Assembly (NCBI GenBank): GCA_027922465.2
Contig: BQMF02000069.1
Location: 372,001 to 436,000 of the forward strand
DNA from: Turritopsis dohrnii
Taxonomy: Eukaryota > Cnidaria > Hydrozoa > Anthoathecata > Oceaniidae
Length of the DNA stretch: 64,000 bases
Direction of reading: 5' to 3'
In this document: piece by piece, positions 1-10,050 of the stretch
How positions within the stretch are numbered: the first letter of the stretch is position 1
Layout: each line of letters starts with the position of its first letter
Position numbers and translations under genes: made by a program
Notes under the pieces: generated by a model
The model's database searches: none
What the model was told of the DNA's origin: nothing
Seen by the model: the letters and a program-made list of their open reading frames with translations, nothing else

Positions 1-38
1 AAAATAATTAAGAGAAATAAATAAAAGAAACGACCATC

Positions 39-2882
39 TCAGAGGACTTTGCAAAGTTTGCACTGGCAATAAATTGGTGCACGGCGGACCTCAGTCTTGA
101 ATTCATTCAAGCCTGTTGCCTTTTTTGTTTCAGCCGACAAATGGTTCCAGGCTAATGTGGCTCCGAAAAGAAACGAATTTACACCAGCAATTCCTTTAGA
201 AGAGGGAATTTCTAATACACTACCAGAGCGCAGATTAAACATTGTTGCTTTTCGGCAGAAAGTATCCCACATAAATTGAGGATTAATTTTATGCAAGGAT
301 TTAAATACTTCAATCACTAGAAGTTCAAGGTTTCTAGCATGAATCGACTTTTGCCCTGTTTTAGTGAGAATATCAGTATAGCTGTGTCGGAACAAGCCAC
401 TTTTTGCACATAATGCTCTTCTATGAGTGATGCCGATCAGGTTGTGTGCTTGCTTGCTACAACACATCCATACTAATGGGCAATAGTTGAAACATGGAAT
501 GACGAAAGTATTAAATAACGTATCTACAATATCCTGGCTTACAAAAGGCCGTATTCGTAACAGAGCTTTTGTCTTCAAGGAAGCCTGATGACACATTCCC
601 TTAATATGGGAATAAAAAGAAAGCTTATCATCTAGTGTTATACCAAGGAGTTTAACTTCCTTTGAAGGGTTAATGGTTGTAGTACCAATTTTGAAAACAA
701 TGTCTTTACTATCAACACCTAGGAATAGCATCTGAAACTTTTCCGGGTTTGCGACAAGACCATTGTTGTTAAACCAGTTTAAAGCAGATGTCATGTCAGA
801 ATGCAAGCTTTCCAACACTTCATCTAAAGTGGCTTTACAACTGACAAGAGTATTGTCGTCGGCAAAGTTGCAGATGTCACACTCCAGTACCGAAAACAGC
901 AAATCATTAATAAAAACATTGAATAAAATTGGCCCTAGAACCGATCCCTGAGGAACACCCAAAAGAATGTCCAGCCATTCGCTGAAAAATGACCCTATAC
1001 GAACACGCTGCTTCCTATCAGACAAGTAACTGTACAGCAATTTTAATGTATCATATCCAACACCATATGCTGCCAACTTGGCTATCAATAGATCATGACG
1101 TAGACAATCAAAGGCTTTGGACAGATCCATCAAAATTGCACCCACTTTGTCGGAGTTTGAAAGGGACTTTTGCCACTGTATAAGCATATTTAACAATGCA
1201 TACTGACAGCTATATCCCCGACGAAATCCACAAAGGTATTTTGACAAAATAGAGTTCAAAAAAGGCTGCATTTGCTTGGCCATCAACCTTTCAAAAATCT
1301 TAGATACAACAGGTAGCAAACTAATAGGGCGATAATTTCCCTTATCAAGAGTATTTCCCTTCTTGTGTTGTGGAATGACATCGACGAGAGATAACTGGTC
1401 AGGAAACACAGAAGAACCAACGATAGAGCTATTAAAGCACTTCGTGAGCACTGGTGCGCATTCCTGAGCAGCAAGTTTCAAAATGTTCGTAGGAATTTGA
1501 CCGCTAACCTTCTTACTTTCATCCAAAGCTAGAATTTCCTTTAGCATATCTTCCTGAGAAACTTCAGCCAAATCAAAAGAAATATGCGATTTAAATCTAG
1601 ATCGAATAGATACAATACTTGGATGAGACGCATATTTCTCAATGGATGAGAGTACCGGGTCCTGGTGATGAATTGGAGAACCACACGGTATAGGAAGTAT
1701 ATCTAGGTTAGCAGTGATTTTGTTGAAGTGTTGATTAAATACACTTGCAACTTCCAATTCGCTTTTGAACATTTTGCCTTCGTCAACCAAAACAATGCTT
1801 TCTTTTCCGACCACAGCTTTTTCACTGAAAAACGGTTTCACGGTTTTCCAGAAATCTTTCTTCAATGTCCTTTTGCTGAAGTTGGTAAAGAAAACTTTTT
1901 TATCTAGCCTGTTTATGTTGACAACCAAGTTTCTCTGTCTCTTATAAGCTTTTAAATCATCAGGATTACTAGAACTGTTTGCAACTTTCTTAAGACGTGA
2001 GCGTCTCATAATGGCTTTCCTGAGAGCCTTAGAGACATGAGGCTGGTTATTGGCCCGGACAAACTTGGTTTTCATTGGAGCGTGCTTGTCTAGTACAGTA
2101 ATAAACTTTTGTTGAAAAACTTCATAATTTACTATATCATCAGAGTATCCAGAATATCCAGCATTCATGCAGCTACCTAGTTCTGCTAAAAAAAACATCC
2201 CTATCAAAGTCTTTGTATTTACGATAGAATACCTTTTTAGCAGAACCTTTTTCAAATGTGGTTTTCAGCATAGTGTAGATCAGAGAATGATGGTCACTTA
2301 ACCCAGTTTCGATAGTTCCTGTATTCATGAGAGAGTGTTTTCTGTTGGAAAGAATCAAGTCGATGCAAGATCCAGATGAAGCTTTCCAACAGGTTTTTTC
2401 TCTCATATGATTGTGAAGAGAGTGATTCAGAAGAAATTCACCCAAATCAGGGTTTGTCGGATCTAGGTTAAAATCACCATCTATTATAATATTGTCATAT
2501 TCAGCATAAAAATCAAGTGCATCAGAAAGCTGCCCTAGAAAAAACTGGATATTCTGTTTAGGTGGTCTATAAACATTACATAAAAGCCACTTTTGCTTGC
2601 GTAAATTTAGATCCACTAATATCACTTGCACATCAGGGTGAAAGCAGAACCTATCTAGGCGATGAGAGGGCAATTCATTTCGAACAAAAGTGAGAAGACC
2701 ACCACTATACTCTGACACGTCTAAACGATATGGTTTTGAAAAACCTTCCATCATAAACAAACCCGAAGGAAATGAAGCATCAAGTTTTGTTTCGGCGATA
2801 GTAAGGACATCGACCGAATCATTCAGTAGACACTTCAGATTTTCAAATTTATTTCTAATAGAATTTATGTTAATATCAGTCT
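39..2882 (-). pseudogene. LINE-A: non-LTR retrotransposon ORF2 (endonuclease + reverse transcriptase), frameshifted and 5'-truncated
   Basis: This is ORF2 of a non-LTR retrotransposon, read leftward. The upstream part (2173-2882) is the C-terminal two thirds of an APE-type endonuclease, with GDFN and SDHH motifs. The downstream part (39-2255, 738 aa) is a reverse transcriptase with LSKAFDCLRHDLL, GVPQGSVLGP and the catalytic FADD box, then the usual C-terminal tail ending in a short Cys cluster. The two parts lie in different frames and switch at a run of eight A at 2188-2195, consistent with a one-base indel. The endonuclease frame stays open to about 2882 without a start codon, where PLE-A begins, so the 5' end is lost. 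The 3' UTR runs off the window start. A sequencing error at the homopolymer cannot be excluded. Confidence 0.92.
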
Positions 2883-4649
2883 AATTTATCCCCCAGCGAA
2901 CAAGCTGCCCTTCGCAATTTGCTTAACAATGAAACCATTGTCATTCAAAAAGCTGACAAGGGTAATGTAGTTGTTATCATTAATAAGCATGATTATCATA
3001 ACGCCGTTAAATCGCTCCTTAAAGATGCCACTAAGTTTCGAAAAATTGATATACCAGCTGGAAAAGATATTAATTTTATTATTAGTATTGAAAATAAAAT
3101 CAAGAACGCTTGTAAACGTCTATACGAAAAAAATATTATTACTGAAACTGTTTACAAAAAACTTAGCCCTTGTGGTTCTCAGCCAGGTGTGTTATATGGC
3201 CTGCCTAAAGTCCACAAGCCTTGTGTTAACGGTGTGCCTCCATTTCGACCTATTTTGTCTGCTATTGGTACACCCAGTTACTCCTTAGCTAAGTTTTTTG
3301 TACCTTTGTTAGCTACTATTACGACCAATGAATTTACTGTCAAAGATTCTTTTTCTTTTGCTAATGACATTTGCACTCAGAACTCTCTTCATTATATGGC
3401 TAGTTTTGATGTTGATTCTCTTTTTACGAACGTTCCTCTTCATGAAACCATTGATATTTGTGTTGATCAATTGTTTCCTGAAGCCAATACTAAGGTCAAT
3501 GGGATTTCCAAAAAGGATTTTCGTAAACTTTTAGAACTCGCTTCTACTGAATCCTTTTTTATATTTGACGGTTGCTATTATAAACAGATTGATGGTGTAG
3601 CCATGGGCTCACCGCTAGGACCTACTTTAGCCAATGCTTTTATGTGCTATTATGAACGGAAATGGCTTGATGAATGCCCTGTTGAATTTAAGCCTACATA
3701 CTATAAACGATATGTAGATGATATTTTTGTAATGTTTTCTTCCCTGGATCATATAGACAAATTTTATAACTACCTTAACACGAGACATAAAAGCATTTCA
3801 TTTACTAAGGAGATTGAGAATAACTTTACTCTCTCCTTTTTGGATGTTTTTGTATCTAGGAAAGGGAATCAATTTGTAACTAATATCTACCGTAAATCAA
3901 CCTTTAGTGGTGTCTATACTAATTTTAATAGCTTTATACCTACATCTTATAAACATGGCTTAATGTACTCTTTATTACATCGCTGTTTTAATATTTGCTC
4001 TAACTATTGTAAATTCCATGAGGAAACGGTTTTTCTTAAAGATGTCTTTAAGAAGAATGGTTACCCCTCAAATATGATTAATTCTTGTATTAGGACCTTT
4101 CTCAATAGACTTTATCGACCTAAGTTGGAGGTTCACACCGTTCCGAAAAAACCGTTTTTGTTTGTTTTACCCTTTTTGGGTAATACTTCATTAAACATTC
4201 GTTCTCAGTTACATAGCCTTTTCCGAGAGAAGTTACCGCACTGTGACATTCGTGTTATATTTCGTGCCAGTGTTAAATTACGATCCCTTTTTCATTTTAA
4301 GGATAAGATTCCGATGTTGCTGCAATCTGGACTTGTTTATCGTTTTAAGTGTAGTAGCTGCAATGCTACTTATTTTGGCAAAACTAAACGCCATTTTAAA
4401 GTCCGAATTTGTGAGCATCTTGGAATCTCGCATTTAACTGACAAACAGAAATCACTACAGCCTAATCAGATTTCTGCCGTGTTAGAGCATTCTCGCCAGT
4501 GTCATGTCTCTCCTTCGTTTAACGATTTTGATATTTTGTCTCGTGAGTCTAACGACTTTAAGCTCACCATCAAGGAGAGTCTATTAATTAGCTGTGACAA
4601 ACCTAGCTTAAACAAAACTAGCCAATCTTTACCTTTAGAATTATTCTAG
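2880..4649 (+). CDS. PLE-A: 5'-truncated Penelope-like element, reverse transcriptase + GIY-YIG endonuclease
   Basis: A single open frame of about 590 codons encodes the C-terminal two thirds of a PLE protein. It starts with the conserved SNLS segment, then the QKADKGN motif, reverse transcriptase motifs (FDVDSLFTNVP, GVAMGSPLGPTLANAF, catalytic YVDD) and a C-terminal GIY-YIG-type nuclease core (VYRFKCSSCNATYFGKTKRH). The N-terminal domain of about 250 residues seen in the full-length PLE-C copy is missing. The first possible start is a TTG at 2919, and the frame is open upstream to the LINE-A junction, so no genuine start is present. The rest of the frame is undamaged. It is related to PLE-C and PLE-D and distinct from PLE-B. 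Confidence 0.93.
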   Translation, partial: SNLSPSEQAALRNLLNNETIVIQKADKGNVVVIINKHDYHNAVKSLLKDATKFRKIDIPAGKDINFIISIENKIKNACKRLYEKNIITETVYKKLSPCGSQPGVLYGLPKVHKPCVNGVPPFRPILSAIGTPSYSLAKFFVPLLATITTNEFTVKDSFSFANDICTQNSLHYMASFDVDSLFTNVPLHETIDICVDQLFPEANTKVNGISKKDFRKLLELASTESFFIFDGCYYKQIDGVAMGSPLGPTLANAFMCYYERKWLDECPVEFKPTYYKRYVDDIFVMFSSLDHIDKFYNYLNTRHKSISFTKEIENNFTLSFLDVFVSRKGNQFVTNIYRKSTFSGVYTNFNSFIPTSYKHGLMYSLLHRCFNICSNYCKFHEETVFLKDVFKKNGYPSNMINSCIRTFLNRLYRPKLEVHTVPKKPFLFVLPFLGNTSLNIRSQLHSLFREKLPHCDIRVIFRASVKLRSLFHFKDKIPMLLQSGLVYRFKCSSCNATYFGKTKRHFKVRICEHLGISHLTDKQKSLQPNQISAVLEHSRQCHVSPSFNDFDILSRESNDFKLTIKESLLISCDKPSLNKTSQSLPLELF

Positions 4650-4716
4650 CATTTAATTTCTATTGTATTATGTAACATATTTTAGAAAAAAATTTAATCT
4701 GTTTGTACACTATTGA

Positions 4717-4747
4717 CGTGATCATGGAGAGCGGTACGCCTCCGAAA
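4717..4747 (+). ncRNA. Stem-loop followed by GAAA in PLE-A 3' tail, hammerhead-like relic
   Basis: About 70 bases after the PLE-A stop there is a TGATCA box, a stem GGAG(a)GCG / CGCCTCC with loop GTA and one bulged A, then GAAAG. The order resembles a hammerhead ribozyme core (CUGANGA, stem II, GAAA). Hammerhead ribozymes are known in Penelope-like elements. The first core box is not canonical, since a G essential for catalysis is C here, so activity is not expected. The same stem with changed pairs occurs in the PLE-D tail. Confidence 0.4.
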
Positions 4748-4759
4748 GCTTGTTAGTCA

Positions 4760-5620
4760 AATATAAACATGGAATTGTCGAAAAACGTGTAGTTTTTAAT
4801 GGTATATTAACAGCAAAAGTTACTCAGAAAATAACGTAATAACTCGAAGAAGAACAAACGAAAATGAGGACTAGCAACACGAGGCGCGAGGAGAAATAAA
4901 GTACCGATCTTGTCGAAAGCAAAGTGGATACTAATAGGGCACGCAGTGGAAAACGCGCACAACCTCGAAATTCAATATGGTACCCCGACTGCTGCGAAGC
5001 GCGGCGCCCACCAGTTAACTTGAGTTAAGTAAACTTAACTACCATATTGATCTTTTCATATAAAACACTATGAATATATACATACAAAAACATTTATGAA
5101 AACGCAAATAGCTTATATATAAACTTGGATATTTCATGACAATAAATATTTTTGGAGTGTTTTTTAACTTCTACGATATACAATATTTCTTTTTTATATA
5201 GTACAAATTAAATTAAATGTTGGCTATATATAGCAATATAACTGTGAAAATACTATTTTTGAAACCAAGACATCACAATAGTTATGTATGTAAGTTTGTC
5301 CCCATAATACATTTCACCTATTTGTTGCTGTCCCATAAGTCATGTATACACTTGCGAAATAAAAGATGATTTTTTTCTTAGAAAGTCAACCAAATCAATT
5401 GTGGACCACCACGTTGTGGTTGTGGATTGTATTAAAGGTCAAAAAGCCTTTAATACAACGCTAACGATACCTGCCCCCATAATACAAAGTGTCCCCGCAA
5501 AACCTTTACGTGAGTATGTGTGTAGGTGAGTATGTGTGCGTCGTGCTGGCTGGTTGGTGTGTTTTTTGTGTGTGGCGTGGGAATGTGAAAAAGGTCGGTG
5601 AATGAGGATAATAATGGTGA
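4760..5620. other. Non-coding gap
   Basis: No coding sequence is recognised. About 80 bases at 4973-5050 are bounded by an inverted ATATGGTA / TACCATAT pair and may be a very short palindromic repeat. The rest is AT-rich. Confidence 0.4.
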
Positions 5621-5624
5621 TTCA

Positions 5625-5690
5625 GGGATACTTTTAATAAACAACATGAGGATTTAGGGATACTTTTAATAAACAACATGAGGATTGTAA
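5625..5690. repeat. Two-copy tandem repeat, about 31 bp
   Basis: The segment GATACTTTTAATAAACAACA plus its ATGAGGATT continuation appears twice in tandem. It lies just beyond the 3' end of the PLE-B reading frame. Confidence 0.7.
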
Positions 5691-5780
5691 CAAATAATGA
5701 TGATAGAGCAATTGTTTGTGGAATAGTTTGAATAATTAACAAGGTTTGTTAGTAAAACGATATGTACTGTCTAATGGAGT

Positions 5781-7680
5781 TCACTGATGTTGAGCGGAGT
5801 GTGTCAATATGTCTTTTAAAGATGGTGGGTTTTTGAATGCCTTTATGGGTGGTCGAGTCCAAATTCGTGATATGGTTGTGTCGTAGGATGGCCAATGACT
5901 TTGGATGTGGTGTGATAATGTTCTGTCTGTTTCGTTGAAAGTGGTGATGAATGGCAAGATGCGCGTGTCTTCCTTTTTGCGTTGTTGGTGAATGAGTTCT
6001 TCCTGTGTGAATGTGAGTGCTCGGGTTATTTGTTCGTTTATTACATGTAATGGGTAGTTCCGTACGATCAGAGTGCGTGTGAATTGATGCAAGTCTTCTT
6101 CCAAACGTTTGTCGTTAGCTGTGACCATGTTGTACCATGTTGGGCTTGTGAGTAGATGATGCTTTTTTTGATATGCGCAGGGTGATGTGAGTTGTAGTGG
6201 AGGAAACAGGAGCTGTGGGTGGGTTTCTTGTAGAGTTTTGTTTTTAGTATTCTGTCTTCATCTATGTATACGTGGAGGTCAAGGAAGTTTATTGATATCT
6301 GTGAATATTCGAACGTGTATTTTATGGTGGGATGTAGGTTGTTCATGTACTTAAAAAGGTCTTGTAGTTGGGTGAGAGATCCATCGAATATAAAAAAGAT
6401 GTCATCTATTAGGCGTTTCCAAAATTGAATGTGTGTTTTAAAAGTGTCGTTGTTCAAAATTTCTTTTTCCCGTTGTCCCATGTATAAGTTGGCGTAAGGT
6501 GGTGCCATGCGTGTTCCCATTGACGTTCCGTTGATTTGGTGGTAGTGATGATCCATGAATTGAAAGGTGCTGTGTTTTAGGATGAATTCTATGATTATGT
6601 GTAATGCGAGTGGGTTCGGCGTGTATGGTGGTAAGATGTTCTTGTGTTTTTTGATGTGGTACATTGCTGTGTGGGTTCCTTCGTCTTGTGGTATGTTAGT
6701 GTATAGTGATTTGACATCTGCTGTAACAAGGTATACGTTTGGAGACAGAGGTGGGAGTGCGTCAATGAGGGTGAGAAAGTGTTTGGTGTCGCGAATGTAT
6801 GACGGAAGCAGTTCAACCAGGGGTTGTAGAAAGTGTGTGATGTATCTAGAGAAGGTGTCTGTAGGACCATTGCATGCGGAGACGATAGGACGGAGTGGAT
6901 GAATTTTCTTGTGGATTTTAGGGAGTCCATAAAACAGTGGGGTTCGTGCAGGTGATGGTGGCAGAAGAAATTCCTTTGTTTCGTCGTCAATCATGTGTTT
7001 ATTGTGCAGATACGAAACTAGTGTTGTAGCGTCATGGGTGATGTGTGTAGTGGGATTGAAAGATAGGCGCTTGTAAGTGTTTTGGTCGTTTAGATGTTCG
7101 TTGTGGACTTTTTTTATGTAATCGTGTGCGTTCATGATGCATATATTGCTGCCTTTGTCGCTCTTTTTTATAGTGATGTTGGTGTTATGTTTTAGTTGGT
7201 TGAGTGCATGCTGTTCTTCATGGCTGAGATTTTGTCGTGGGTGTTGTTGTTGAGTATGTGTTAAATCGTTTAAGGATTCATTGATCTTTTGGAAATAAGT
7301 GTCCAGTGCGTTGTTGTTATTTGGTGGCGGATTCCACGTGGATTGTTTTTTGAGGGGTTTTATCCTTTCGGTGGTGTTGTTTTCTCCTGGTTGTGAAAGT
7401 AGTAGTGCTTGTTGATGCGTTTTTTGAAAGAGTGTACGTCGTTTCGTAGATCATCTTTGTTGTATCGAGTGGGGGTGGGTATGAATCCTAATCCCTTATG
7501 TAAGAGTTTCTTTTGTGCTGATGTGAGTATCGTTGATGATGTGTTGGCAATGAGGTTGGTGTTTGAGTTCTCGCGATGGTGTTGAATGGCAAGTTTGCAT
7601 CGTTTGGCGTAGTTGACGTGTTTAGATTTGAAGTATGGTATTTGAAGTTGTAAGCTATTTTCTCAGAATTCAACAATTGC
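5781..7680 (-). pseudogene. PLE-B: divergent Penelope-like reverse transcriptase, frameshifted, no GIY-YIG domain visible
   Basis: Read leftward, an N-terminal part (about 7440-7680) has the PLE-type segment LLHKGLGFIPTPTRYN. After a frameshift near 7385 comes a long frame with KKSDKGSNICI, FYGLPKIHK, LRPIVSACNGPTDTFSRYI, ADVKSLYTNIP, a GTSMGTRMAPPYANLYM box and catalytic LIDDIF, then LDLHVYIDEDRILKTKLYKKP. A second frameshift near 6100 leads into the tail ending at 5781 after PPSLKDIL. In related PLEs that tail is followed by a Cys-rich GIY-YIG nuclease, but none is seen between 5450 and 5780. The protein is His- and Thr-rich and clearly a different lineage from PLE-A, -C and -D. Its 5' end touches the otopetrin-like exon. 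Confidence 0.88.
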
Positions 7681-8132
7681 AAGCAAGCCATCTGTGTGAA
7701 AGTATAGATCAAAGAAAACAGAGCGAATGGTATGTCGCTCGAAAGATCGGAGCAGTAGGTATACGTGTATAATTCCTGGATTCGTAAAAATATCGTTCCC
7801 ATTCCAAAAACATAAACACTGGCAGTTAGGTATTGATTCGAGTGATGCTCAGTAGCTCCGTCGTCGTCATCGTCGTCGTTGTTTTCGTCAATGAACATCG
7901 GAGAAAAACGCAAAAATATCAACATGCCGACGACACCAAGCGACATGTAAATACATAAGAGAGATTGGCTCCAATCATGGTTTATGATGATGTCGCTTTG
8001 TGTCGGCAAGTACTCGGCAATGACGACACCTATGGTTATGACAATTTGAACAATCATCAATATGAAAGCCATTAAAATTTTTTTCCCCAGAATGCTTTGA
8101 GGTTGATCGGGTGCTAATAAATTCACACGCAT
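7670..8132 (-). CDS. Otopetrin-like membrane protein, N-terminal exon (partial)
   Basis: From an ATG at 8132 the frame gives about 154 residues before entering PLE-B sequence. Four hydrophobic segments are visible: LMAFILMIVQIVITIGVV, LLCIYMSLGVVGMLIFLRF, YLTASVYVFGMGTIFLRI and FALFSLIYTFTQMACLQLL. An acidic loop (NNDDDDDDG) lies between the second and third. The third and fourth resemble the otopetrin proton-channel signature in which a G-rich helix, an E and a TF-Q-M helix follow each other. This family match is from memory. Otopetrins have about 12 helices, so most of the protein is missing. The rest may lie in other exons outside the window or have been cut off by PLE-B. Confidence 0.5.
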
Positions 8133-8765
8133 TTTTTATCGTCAGTTATATCGTGAATCTTAAATATACAATATGGAGATCATAATAACGGGTCGTCAGA
8201 AATGGAAAAGCAGAAGGGCCTTGCGTCCGACCATTGATTTCCAACCATGTTTAATGTGCCCTATAAATGTGCTTGAACGTTTTCCTATTCGTAATTCTTC
8301 TACTGTCAGGCCAACAACGGTGCTTCAATGACTGATTATTGAAAAGTTCTTGGCACACAGACCCTATTTACACCCCTTAAGGGACCTAAATGAATTATCA
8401 CCCAGTGGGAAAAATTTTCAAAAATTCCCTGCGATGGAGAGTACTTTTTTTTGAAAAGTGTGTATATTTCTATGGAAATGCACTCCTTCGCAGTGAATTT
8501 TCAACAAATTTGCTCACTTTAATAAATGCCTGAAAACCTTCGAGGATCATGTAATATCGCTTTTTGTACTGAGCCATGTTTGGAGCTGATAAATGATAAA
8601 TGCACCAGATGCCGCATATAACACAAAGAAGATGCAGAAATAAATGGCTGCCAGTTTAAAACACCTCTGAAGCAAAACATAATCATCATGACGAAGACAC
8701 TGAACATAGATAACGTGAGAGAATGTAAGAACACATTTCTAAAACATCAAACCAAGCTAAAACCC
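8133..8765. other. Non-coding gap upstream of the otopetrin-like exon
   Basis: Possible promoter or 5' intron of the minus-strand gene. A small hydrophobic minus-strand frame at 8519-8734 has no recognisable family features, and I do not call it a gene. Confidence 0.35.
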
Positions 8766-9113
8766 GAGTTACAAAATCGAGTTGTAAAGTCGAGTTTTGG
8801 ATTAAGACGTCATAAATCGAGTTAGTAACTCGAAGTTTTTAACTTGCGATATCACTTCGACTTACTAACAGGAAAATATATTTTTGTCAACTTCAAAAGC
8901 CAAACTTTGATTTCAAGTTACTGACTTGAAATTTCTTTTTCAAATAAATCAAGTCGAGTTTTTAACGCGAGAGTAATTGTGAAATTTGTTCGTTTCTATT
9001 TAAAATTTACTGGTGGGAACAGTTTTGTAGCGCTAGTTAAAACTCGAAGTTAATAACTCAAGTTATGACGTCATAATCCATAACTCGACTTTATAACTCG
9101 ATTTTGTAACTCT
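8766..9113. mobile_element. MITE with about 60-bp terminal inverted repeats (GAGTTAC ends)
   Basis: The left end GAGTTACAAAATCGAGTT and the right end AACTCGATTTTGTAACTC are inverted copies. The similarity continues inward for about 60 bases, including TGACGTCA-type sites (GACGTCAT on the left, ATGACGTCAT on the right). The 348-bp unit has no coding capacity and repeats CGAGTT / AACTCG many times inside. Target duplication was not resolved. Confidence 0.8.
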
Positions 9114-9606
9114 CATATTTTTTTCTGCATGATCCTTATAGAACAAATTATTCATTTTGATTGGTTCGTGGAACAAAGTTCAATTCTTAAATGAAATTCT
9201 GCTTTCGTTATATAGTTTTATAAAAGATAAATAAGGAGTAATGAAGTATGCCTTAGTTTCCTTTTTGTTGAAAGGATTTTCCTTGAATTCAGAAACCGTT
9301 TTTGATCACGTGATAAATGACAAAAAACAACAACAAAAAGCCCCCCCCCCCCCCCCTCTCATTTCAGACATTTCATGCATTACATGCAGAATAATGTTGC
9401 TATGAAGACTATGTTTACACGATATGAAAACTAAATTGTTAATTGATTCTTTTCTTTTTAGAATCAAGCTATTTTCCTGCTAAGTCGAACTTTGGCAGAT
9501 ATTAGAACTTTTTTTGAACCATTATAATATCAAATACAATCTTTTTTTATATAAAACAAACGAATGGTTACACAATTAACCTCGAACCCAGGGTTTCTTG
9601 CCTTTT
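9114..9606. other. Non-coding gap with a poly-C tract
   Basis: AT-rich sequence with about 17 consecutive C near 9340. A short B-box-like stretch in inverted orientation (near 9580-9600) may be a fragment of a tRNA-derived repeat. No gene is seen. Confidence 0.4.
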
Positions 9607-10050
9607 CAATATACGGATAGTCTAACGGGCGCTTATTAGAGTTACAATGTTAGAGTCAAAATCCTAGATAAGCGCCCGGGCGCTTATTAGAAACTAGCCA
9701 AAACAGTCAGCCAACTGCTTGTAGATCTTTTCAACGAGACATGGAAGATGATCCAAACATTCTAATAGACTCCGATTAAGAAGAAGATGACGACATAGAT
9801 ATAAAGTTGGAAAACATTACATGAACCATACATGATATTTCTTCTGTTTTCTGTACATAGTTTTTATAGAAAATAATAAAAGTGGAAATAAGTATTTATT
9901 TTTAACACCTCTCACAATTTTTTGTAGGGGTTTTTTGAAATAATTTTATAAGCGCCCCCCTCTTTTAAGCGCCCCCCTCCAATAAGCGCCCTCCTAATTT
10001 TCGAAAAAATTTTATAAGCGCCCGGGCGATTAATAGAGGAAATACGGTAA
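9607..10050. mobile_element. Deleted DNA transposon with GGGCGCTTAT subterminal repeats
   Basis: The motif AAGCGCCC or its complement appears at least six times, clustered at the two ends (9625-9690 and 9950-10030). The ends are imperfect inverted repeats (ACGGATAGTCTAACGGGCGC on the left; the complement of GCCCGGGCGATTAATAGAGG on the right). The interior (about 9730-9800) reads as an acidic tail with the pattern EDDPN, DSD and EEDDD. This recalls the acidic C-terminus of pogo/Tigger-type transposases, which suggests an internally deleted copy. The family assignment is tentative. Confidence 0.6.

Noticed and set aside
5450..5780. Possible GIY-YIG exon of PLE-B
   Set aside because: No Cys cluster or YIG-like motif was seen in any minus-strand frame; the region is a short tandem repeat and simple sequence.
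6567..6902. 111-residue plus-strand frame
   Set aside because: Antisense shadow of the PLE-B reverse transcriptase.
8519..8734. 71-residue hydrophobic minus-strand frame upstream of the otopetrin-like exon
   Set aside because: No similarity to channel helices that I can defend and no splice signals that connect it.
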